In this document: one piece after another, positions 56,125-64,000 of the stretch | How positions within the stretch are numbered: the stretch's first letter is position 1 | Layout: the number at the start of each line of letters is the position of its first letter | NCBI GenBank assembly: GCA_015178975.1 | Contig: WHVD01000031.1 | Location: forward strand, 682,001 to 746,000 | Origin: Hysterangium stoloniferum | Taxonomy: Eukaryota > Basidiomycota > Agaricomycetes > Hysterangiales > Hysterangiaceae | Reading direction: 5' to 3' | Length of the DNA stretch: 64,000 nt | The notes under the pieces: model-generated | What the model saw: the letters and a program-made list of their open reading frames with translations, nothing else | Told to the model about the DNA's origin: nothing | The model's database searches: none | Made by a program: the position numbers and the translations under genes

Positions 56125-59100
56125 ATGACTAGACACGAACACGTTGCTGTGGGGGTTGACCAACTTCCTCATATCCGCAACAAAACCAGCATGGTTAACT
56201 CATATTTTGCTGATGAAAAGAATGAAAGTGGCATAGACAATGTGGAGGTATCAGGCCTTGAGCGTTTTAACCCCGAGGATAGGCTCTACGACGACAAGGG
56301 CAATGAAAAGGTCATGGAAACAGCTAAGGATTTCGCCACTGCTCTAGTCAGTCTTGAGGATGGCCCAACCCTGCCAATTCATACGTTCCGTATGTGGTTT
56401 TTGGGAATTGGTCTAGCAGTCTTTGGCTCAGTCTTAGGGATGCTTTTTGTAAGTATAGTTATGCCATTTTACGAAGTACGAGTCTATCTAAAGCTGACAA
56501 TTACAGCAATTCCGTCCCCAAGTTATCAGTGTCTCGGCTCTGTTTCTTCAACTGCTTGCCTACATGTTGGGTAAAGTGCTTGAAGTGACTATCCCGAGCC
56601 CAGGTAGCCGATTCCACAAGGCTAACTGGTTTTGGAACTTTATGAACCCTGGACCATTCAGTACAAGCTTCTTAGATATTATAGGATATTATTGATTAGG
56701 CTTTTCCAGATATCAAGGAGCATGTTGCCACACAAATCATGGCCAGCACTGCAGCAGGAACGGCGTTGGCTTGCCTCGTGTTTGCCTCCGACGATCTATT
56801 CTACAATATCACTGTCAATGTACGTCGGAAAATGCATGTATCTTGAGTCTTTGCAACCTGATCTTTCATTTTATAGTCTGGTAACGCCATCTTCACCTTA
56901 CTTGCATCACAATTACTTGGTTACGGAATTGCTGGGGTATTCCGTGCGTATCATCGTTCAGCAAAACTTGAAGGCTTCTTTCTTATTTATGTCTCTTCCA
57001 CTTAGGTTCTTTCTTAGTATATCCCACTACAATGTTATATCCCCGAAACTTGATCTATGTGAACCTCTTCGATGTCCTGCATCGATCCAAGGGAGAGCTT
57101 CTTCGGAGCAAACGGTGAGCCTCGTTCGTTTCAAAAATTAATGAAGTCATAGACATCGACCAGTTTGTCTTTCTTCTGGATTGTTGTTGGTGCAGTGTAA
57201 GCAAGCTAATTTTTTTCACCTTTTTTGACGATCCATTCAACTCCCTCTGAAACAGTTTCGTGTATGAGGTGACTAATTTATTTATTTTTAGTCATCACAT
57301 CTTCATTTTTTTTCCTTAATATAGTGGTTCCCTGAGGTAACTTGGATTAGTGGCTTAGATCTCCCTCTCCCTACAATGCACTTACCTTCCTTCCTTCTCC
57401 TAAGTACATCGCTCCTCTCCTTGGATCATTCAATATTGTTTGCCTTGCTGTGCGCAACTCCGACTGGGTTACCAATGTCTTCGGTGGCTCCTCAGCAAAC
57501 GAAGGAATGGGTCTCCTCAGCTTTGGCCTTGACTGGGCCAGTAAGTAAATGAAACTCATTAGTCACTTGCCAACCTTCTCAAGGTTGGAATAGATATCAC
57601 AAGCGCACCGTTTTATAAGCCTCTCACAACGCAAATATATAGTGAGCCTCTTTGTTATCCAATAGTGTAGATCCCTTGAACTAAGTCTATTCCGGGAGCT
57701 TATGTCGGATGGGCTATGAACTACATCATCTTGCCTCTCGTATATTACCGTAATGTTTGGTAAGTTATTATCACTTGGAGCGGTTGAAATCATGACATAT
57801 AAATTTCCTTTCAAGACACTCCAAGAATTTCCCGTTCATTAGCCAGAATTTGTTCTGTAAGTCTTTCAATCTTCCCGTAGCATCAATAAATCGGCTTTTT
57901 ATCTGGTTGGCTTCCAGAAGAACCCCCCCACTTCTATGAGGCTTTTGGACGTTGTGGAGCATCTGCAGCAGCCTGGAGCATCTTAGAATGGGGTACTTCC
58001 TCCCAGCGCTTAAATCCATTTTTACTGATGCGACCGAGTAAATCACGAGACTTATTATTTTCTGGCAGTCGAGAATGGGACAATTTACGACCAAACATTG
58101 ATATTAAATCCGTAAATAATCCACCTTCCCGGATAAAGCCATTGATGTCTACAGCTGGTCGTAGGGATTTCTCCTTGAACAGGACCGCATTCGAGATCGT
58201 GGGTCAACCATGGCAAAGTGGTCCAATTGTGATCCGCCACCTTGGAATCAATTTGTCAATCGGTGAGTATCATATCACTGGTGTATTTAATCGTTAAATT
58301 GTGAAACAATCAGGTGCCACATTTGTGCATATTGGGTTATGGTAAGCCTCATACTATTGTTCCTTGAATGAGTTTTATTCATAATACCTGTATAGGCACG
58401 GAAAAGAAGTAGGTACATCAATTATATATATCGGACATTTTACTGAGCAGTTTAACAGTTTTACCATACGTTTTTAAACTAGTAAGACGCTTTTTATGCG
58501 TCATCAGCATATTCTTAAGGATATACATCCAGCCTCCGGGGTAAACTAATCAATGATCCCCATTATTCCAAAATGAGGGTGAGTTGACGTATCATGATGT
58601 TTGTGTACATAGGTATTGATCATTCATGCGAGAGTTACAAAGAGGTCCCACGTTCCGCAGTAGCATCAGCTCTCTCAATTATTTTCACAGTTCCATTGTG
58701 GTGGTATAGTAGTATCGCAATTGGAGGTATGTTGCCCTGGCAATCCGTGATCTCCCTTGTTGACCGATATTTTTCTCCTTCAGCGTTTGCTGTCGCTAGT
58801 ACGTCATGATAAATCACAAGGCTCGTCCGCTAACGAAGGATACAGTGGTCTGTGCCTATACCGAGCATTCACAGTTGGTAAACATGTTATTGTTCAGACT
58901 GCTAGGTGACTATATATCTTACAGACTACCTTGGTGGGCACTCATCCTTGCCCTTCTGTTTTCTATTATCATTCTACCATTCTACGGAGCATTTAACTAA
59001 CTGACATCAATCCGTAGCTGGATTCCTAACATGACGTCGTTATTCCAAATCATTGGCGCTGCTCTAATCCCCGGATCTTCTCAAGCAAACATGGTGCGCC

Positions 59101-60441
59101 ATGTATATTCTCATCATTTTCTGTCCTGTTCTAAATTCTTCGGTTTCTCTAGTACTTTGAATTATATTCTAGTCGTGGCCTGACACAAGCGGTAGCCATG
59201 CTTTCTGATCTGAAGCTTGGCCAATATACAAAACGTAAGCCGTACACTCAGTGTACCGTCCACACAAGTCCATTGACATCTCTTGGTAGTTCCCCCTCGT
59301 GTGAGAAATACAATGGTGTTACTTTGGATACAGAGATGATTGACCTACTCCACTCTATCTAGGTAACGTTTATAGTGCAAATTGTAGGAACGGTCGTCGG
59401 CGCATTGCTTAATTGTAAATCTTTTCTTTCCTCTTTCCTTATTGCATATTTAGGCACTTACATTATTTCAGATGTCATCATGCAGACTATTGTGGACAAC
59501 GAGCGTTCCATTCTGGTGAGAACTTTCATTTTAGCGGCCAGTATACCCAAATCAACATAAACTACGGTAATAGTTGAGTAACAAAGGTACCCGCATTTGG
59601 AGCGGTCGACAGATCCAAACTTTCAATGCTGATGGTGAGTTTTTATTAACAATGTGGAGAATGCCGTCACCCCACCGCGCCGTAAGCTGTGCTTTGGGGC
59701 GCTCTTGGAAAGGAGATTTGTAGGTGTTGACTGGTTCTGAGTATCATGTGTTCACGCCTGGCACTTTTTAGATGGTCCCAATGGCCCTTACTTCATTGTT
59801 CCACTTGGGATCGTCATTGGCTTGGGGTTGCCGGTTATTCCCTGGCTCATTTACCAGAAGTACGGTTGGAAGTGGTTACGTTATGTACACACAGCTATTT
59901 TAGCTTGTAAGGATTGGTCAAATTCTCCCTGTCGCTCTATTGCAGAACTAACTTCAATTGTAGCTAATATCGGTACCTTGGCAGGTGGAACTAATGGATA
60001 TATTAACACTTGGATGGCCATTGGTTTAACATCCCACTTCTACATCCGCAAGTATCGTGCTGGATGATTCCGTAAATATAACGTTCGTCCTTTTACATTG
60101 TTCCAACGCAAATGAGCCTTGAATTTACTATTTTAGTATCTTTTCGGAGCTGGTATCGATGGCGGAGCACAGATATTTGTATTCATATTCTCAGTCAGTC
60201 CACTTGTTACAGAAAGAAACATACACTAACTGAGACTTCAAAGTTTGCTCTCGCTGGGGCAGGAGGGGTGACAGTTCCATTCCCGGAGTAAGTGTCACTG
60301 ACTTGGTCAATTATATTATCTCAATTACAATGTACAGATGGGCCCTCAATCCAGCAGGAAATGCTGTAAGTAATTAAACCTATAATGTGATACGAAGAGT
60401 CAACTTTTCTTTAGGACTACTGCAAGGTCGCTGGTTCCTGA
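56125..60441 (+). CDS. OPT family oligopeptide transporter, probably with nonsense changes
   Basis: About twenty short introns. Recognised exons in order: 56125-56448 (NPEDRLYDDKG, FRMWFLGIGLAVFGSVLGML), 56507-56660 (MLGKVLE, NWFWNFMNPGPF), 56710-56819 (IKEHVATQIMAST), 56877-56943, 57006-57114 (NLFDVLHRSKGELL), 57164-57196, two micro-exons (FVYE, WFPE), an exon with NSDWVTNVFGGSSANEGMG, 57592-57646, 57700-57759, 57816-57856, one with ENGTIYDQTLILNP (58070-58110), 58165-58262 (DFSLNRTAFEIVGQPW), then LPWWALILALLFSIIILPFY, FQIIGAALIPGSSQANMYFE, VTFIVQIVGTVVGALLN, GTRIWSGRQIQTFNAD, GPNGPYFIVPLGIVIGLGLP, NGYINTWMAIGLTSHFYIRKYRAG, LFGAGIDGGAQIFVF and PFPEWALNPAGNADYCK. These are OPT motifs; the family imports tetra/pentapeptides or metal chelates with protons across the plasma membrane. 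TGG is changed to TGA at 60065 (RAG-stop-FRKYN). Another stop may arise at the 57759/57816 junction. 58380-58560 is unresolved. An in-frame ATG at 56038 is an alternative start. Confidence 0.88.
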
Positions 60442-60814
60442 GGATGATTTCCGACTCTCCCTGCCCTTGTAGTTACATGATATAAAATAACTTGTTCGCC
60501 TCGCTTTGTGGAGTACTTGGGATTGTGACACACAATAGTCCTTTGTAACATATATAACTCTCATGCAGAATTCAACGTGTCTGGTTAGAAGGACTCTGGA
60601 TTTGCCACCTCATCTCTGATCAAACGTGATGAAGACTTAATCACAGACAACAGTACTATTAGTGGTAAATAATAGCAGTGTAAATAAGGCAAACAAATAT
60701 ATCGCGCCTATCTCCATCTGCAGCAAACTTGCTCCGTTCCAAAACACTTGGTGTTGGTTCAGGTGTAGTATTTCAATATTTCCAAGTAAACTTATTGGCC
60801 AAACATCCTGGCCC

Positions 60815-61351
60815 TCAGATCTCACAATATGACGGGCAGTGAAACAGTGCTACCGCATGGGTGACGATCCCATTGAAGACAGGATCACCCCCGCAGGCCC
60901 GAGAGCCTGCCTGTATAGCTTTCCTTACCAGACCTTTCCAAGTAGCCCAATGAGAAGGGAACTTCTCCCTTAAAAAGGCAACTGCAATTGCTGTTGCGCA
61001 AACACGAGTGGAATTGTTGGTATTTTCGATGGCAGATAAGACATCTGAGGGTGGGTTAAGAATTGAGCAGTTGGAATACATGTGATCTGAGATAACGTAT
61101 CCATGTTGTGGGCAATGGGCACGGAGTGAAGCGTGCAGAAAATCATTCATCCAAAGAGAACGAGTGTTGGCATCTGGCTCGACGGCGTGCTGCAACCGCA
61201 TGGCTAAGACCAGCTTAAAATGAATTCTTTGGGTCTTTATGAGAGATGGTCCAAGCATGCGGGTACTAAGCTTTATAAAGTTATTAGAACCATGCACCAT
61301 GCTTCCTAAGCAATGGCCATGTATTGTGACGGTGGTCATAATAAATTTCAA
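60815..61351 (-). CDS. Unidentified protein, single open exon
   Basis: A 178-codon open stretch in CpG-containing sequence. Notable segments: MTTVTIHGHCLGSMVHGSNN, VCATAIAVAFLREKFPSHW, ACGGDPVFNGIVTHAVALFH. It could extend upstream through a small intron to an ATG near 61433 (MTTNNALKL). No family was recognised and no membrane or signal segment is evident. It lies convergent with the OPT gene, about 370 bp from its end. Confidence 0.4.
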   Translation of the reverse strand: MKFIMTTVTIHGHCLGSMVHGSNNFIKLSTRMLGPSLIKTQRIHFKLVLAMRLQHAVEPDANTRSLWMNDFLHASLRAHCPQHGYVISDHMYSNCSILNPPSDVLSAIENTNNSTRVCATAIAVAFLREKFPSHWATWKGLVRKAIQAGSRACGGDPVFNGIVTHAVALFHCPSYCEI

Positions 61352-61439
61352 GTTTGCAACAATGGCTGTGAGAGAACGCTGGTGGTCAATGGTATGTTAT
61401 TCGAGCTTGAGGGCATTGTTGGTTGTCATCTCACTTGAG

Positions 61440-62619
61440 TAGCGTAAGGGAGTAAGTTTAATTGTTAGTGGAATACCAAAAGTTATGAAATGACCTAAAA
61501 CAGAAATAAGCAGGAATAGGAATCCATTCAGAGGACTGAAACCTGCGCCAATCCGTTAGGATTATTTCGAGTGTTAAAACCAGCGACAGTCCTGTCCCCC
61601 TACCAGAAGACAAAAAAATGAACGTGATGGCGAAAGAGTGCCTGCTTCACCTCCAAGAATAAAATTGACGAACGAGAGATAATATCGGATCGCTTAGGGG
61701 GACTAGGAGCCACTGCGGAGTGTCGAATTCCGCAATTGAATTGCCTGCTTCACAAAATCATGCCTTATTTAGTCTGGAGAGATGTCATACTTGCACATGC
61801 GTCAGTGCAGCGTCACAAAAAAACCAAGGTTACGAGTGTCTTTAAGTTGCAAGAATTTGAGTCCGCCTCACAGAATCAGTTACTCGCGATCGTTATGGCC
61901 CTCCATTGGTCGTCAGAATATTTCTTTCAGTATGAGCGGTAGAGGTAAGGGAAGTTCTGCTCCATGTTTTAGAGGTAGTGCAAGCAGAGAAGTTTCTTGA
62001 ACTCTGCCATTCAGATAGGGTTGCAAACCAAACGGCTCCAGAATAGATACAATTTTAACCTGTTGTACTCGATGAAAGTGAGACAGTTTCGATGAAGGTT
62101 TGGACAGGTATGGTCGCCATTTTCTTTGGCCTAAGTTCATGCTGCCGCCTGTCAGCCACTCAAGAAAATCCGCACTCAGTGGACGAGACCGGATGTTTGG
62201 GGGGAATGGCCCAGGTGTGAGAAAATTCGAACCTAACAGCTAGAGATGACCTGCGAACTGATAGCAGTTGGAATATGATGAGTTTAGTTAGAAGCCAACG
62301 AAATTCTCCGATACAACTTAACCTTGTTCGGTAGACTGAAAATTGGTGCAAAGTACCATCAGATCATTATGAGCATCGCGTGAGTATGTGACAGCTCAAT
62401 CAACATCTTCGCTTCCATGCTCATCTGCTCCACGACCCGATATAGTTGATATTGATGTTCCCAGGTTGAATTCGCATTGGAAGTTAGTCAGAATGTCACC
62501 TTTGTCGGTAGGAAGCGAACGTGTGAATGTTAAAGCCACGCTTGTGAATGTGTACCCACTCCTGCTCCCACGAATCTCAACTCTAGGTGTACACCGCGCG
62601 GTGACAACATAGGTAATAA
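61440..62619. other. Spacer without recognised gene
   Basis: Some short open stretches on both strands (for example plus 62388-62612) but nothing that could be assigned. CpG content is like the host-gene regions. Confidence 0.4.
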
Positions 62620-62825
62620 TGTTAAGTTTTCGTGGTGCTGTTCCTAGACCGTATAACTTTCCGTTTGTCTGAGTGAGGTGGCAGTACTCGTTGTAAACGG
62701 ATAAGGACTAAATAAGTACAAATAGACCTTATGTAACCCATAGTACGCGGTGAATCCCCAATGCTGCGACCCGAGCCCTAATGCTCGCAATCCGTCGCTA
62801 ACCCGAAATCCCAGAAAAGTCAACA
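62620..62825 (+). repeat. Solo LTR, 206 bp, target duplication AATAA
   Basis: Starts TGTTAAGTTTTC and ends AAAAGTCAACA; AATAA at 62615-62619 and 62826-62830. Same family and length as 45588-45793 but opposite orientation. Confidence 0.92.
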
Positions 62826-63322
62826 AATAATTGGGAGGGAATACAAGGAAAATACACTCTACTGAGACTTACTCTCAGTAGGGTTGCCGGGAGTGATTAA
62901 TCCCTTTATGATCATAAGGATATCTGGTTGAATGTCAATGAAGAAAGGAAGAAATTTGCGTTGACTGAAAAGGTTGCTGTCAGCGGAGGACATTCAAATT
63001 TTTGAAATAAAAGGGGTCCTCTATTTTATCGAAACCGAATTATTTGGTGTGTGCCGCTGAACAACTTTGGCTATCTCGAAAAGGCAACTGGAAGACGTAG
63101 CTTCCACCATGCGGCCTTTCCCAAGTAGCGACCAATAATTCCCAGCGCTAACTGTTTCACTTGAATTTAGGAGTGAAGGGCCCTACCTGTGCTATACATA
63201 ATGGCTAAAAGTAAATTTTGAGGAATGGTGGAACATTCGTCTATCTATAAGCAAAAGGCTGACGCTCAATGCGGCCTAAGGGTGTTCGTTACTACTAACC
63301 TCCACGCTCCGCGCCTTCTTCA

Positions 63323-63607
63323 ATGGCTCCCGAAGCAACGCAAGAAGTGATCGTCGACCTCAAGCTATCAAGAGGGCCCAAACCGACAACAGCTATCAAG
63401 GCCAATGTTGCGGCATTACAGGGCTCATTCACATCAGGGAAGGGTAACGAAGTATACGATGTTCAAACCGCCCTGGATGACATCCCACTTGTGCATGATG
63501 CTCTCCAGCTTTCCCTCGAGTCTAAGATGGTGGAAAGCGAAGATCTCATAAACAACAAGGATCCTGTCAAGTGTGACCCTTCATTCTCTTTAAATGTGGA
63601 GCTATAG
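63323..63607 (+). CDS. Small hypothetical protein
   Basis: 94 codons from TTCAATGGC to TAG, moderately CpG-rich like host genes. The sequence (VIVDLKLSRGPKPTTAIKAN, VYDVQTALDDIPLVHDALQL) has no recognised family, signal or membrane segment. The stop is followed closely by a GC-rich inverted motif. It may be a first exon of a gene or a chance ORF. Confidence 0.35.
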   Translation: MAPEATQEVIVDLKLSRGPKPTTAIKANVAALQGSFTSGKGNEVYDVQTALDDIPLVHDALQLSLESKMVESEDLINNKDPVKCDPSFSLNVEL

Positions 63608-63611
63608 GAAA

Positions 63612-64000
63612 GTGTCGCGCAGGGTGTCGCGCTGACGCGCAAGTGCCGCGACATGTTTCTTTTTTCAAAATAAGTAGATAATTCATCAGTTTTTGAAATT
63701 ACCAAAATAAAATTATATTTGACATTAGATCATCAAAGCATGAGAACCGTTACATCTTGTGTACAGTTTCCTGGCGAAATATACCTTGTGGACCACTTTA
63801 ATTGGCACATCTTTATTTTTAGCCCTTCCTTGAGTAATATTAATGCTTAAATAAACCCACCAAAGTATAAAATAACAAAATGTAAATGACATGGGTTCTA
63901 GGTTTACACTAGAAACTTGTATGTCACAGCAGTCGTGTGGCACTCGTCACTATCCCCCACCTTTGTGGGTGTTCACCTGTCAGTCACGGATGACGTAACG
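63612..64000. other. GC-rich palindromic motif and AT-rich tail, possible transposon end
   Basis: TGTCGCG at 63612 is repeated after 13 bp and occurs inverted (CGCGACA) at about 63648, around a CGC-rich loop. The following 350 bp are AT-rich without coding sequence. It could be the end of a small element reaching beyond the window. Confidence 0.35.

Noticed and set aside
61931..61953. Possible histone H4 start (MSGRGKGS)
   Set aside because: Only eight residues match and no further histone sequence follows in any frame or after a plausible intron.

Overview
The window looks like genomic DNA of a filamentous basidiomycete, probably an Agaricomycete; the genus cannot be told from the sequence. 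The reasons are intron-dense genes with 42-65 bp GT...AG introns (an OPT transporter with about twenty, a P450, a small secreted Cys-rich protein), a HEAT/ARM-repeat fragment of a type common in mushrooms, and a typical fungal transposon mix: Ty3/gypsy chromovirus, Ty1/copia, Helitron, Tc1/mariner, pogo-like, Mutator-like and CACTG-ended elements. Most of the window is nested, decaying transposon DNA; ordinary genes are a minority.

Layout. 1-4020: right part of a young DNA transposon with near-identical long inverted arms (CACTG...CAGTG) around a GC-rich passenger gene. 4021-8646: an LTR fragment, a 3-kb block of compound satellites (18-bp, about 66-bp and 21-bp units), then an LTR. 8647-12700: a gypsy element on the minus strand, split by two solo LTRs whose removal restores its reading. 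12700-16830: single-copy sequence with one well-supported gene for a secreted Cys-rich protein (15725-16393). 17170-22010: a Helitron Rep-helicase on the minus strand, interrupted by a complete 1.77-kb miniature LTR element. 22010-27873: mostly unrecognised AT-rich DNA, a copia integrase relic and a pile of LTR fragments. 28052-33640: a chromovirus (minus strand) with a tail-to-tail, plus-strand accessory ORF next to its chromodomain. 33640-38925: LTR debris, a gag fragment and a copia LTR with a half-tRNA-type primer site, just upstream of a tRNA-like sequence. 39320-41884: an MFS transporter relic carrying a Pack-MULE (133-bp TIRs, 10-bp duplication) that holds pieces of GAPDH and of a HEAT-repeat gene. 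42967-44988: a P450 whose heme-cysteine region is damaged. 45588-48180: a solo LTR and unrecognised sequence. 48225-52270: a pogo-like transposase split by a three-level nest (solo LTR, in it a solo LTR, in it a Tc1 element), each level with its own target duplication. 52438-55770: LTR and transposon relics. 56125-60441: an OPT oligopeptide transporter gene with at least one nonsense codon. 60442-64000: an unidentified ORF, a solo LTR and a short ORF.

Two themes link the regions. First, solo LTRs with perfect 5-bp duplications are abundant (ten with matched flanks), so LTR-LTR recombination is a main way retroelements are lost here. Second, CpG decay marks the repeats: one Pack-MULE arm has CpA where its partner keeps CpG, the three stops in the chromovirus accessory ORF are all TGA, and the OPT gene has a TGG-to-TGA change. 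This is what methylation-linked or RIP-like mutation would produce, apparently reaching host genes as well. The MFS relic, P450 and OPT transporter may be remains of a small metabolic neighbourhood, but no biosynthetic core gene is visible, so that remains conjecture.
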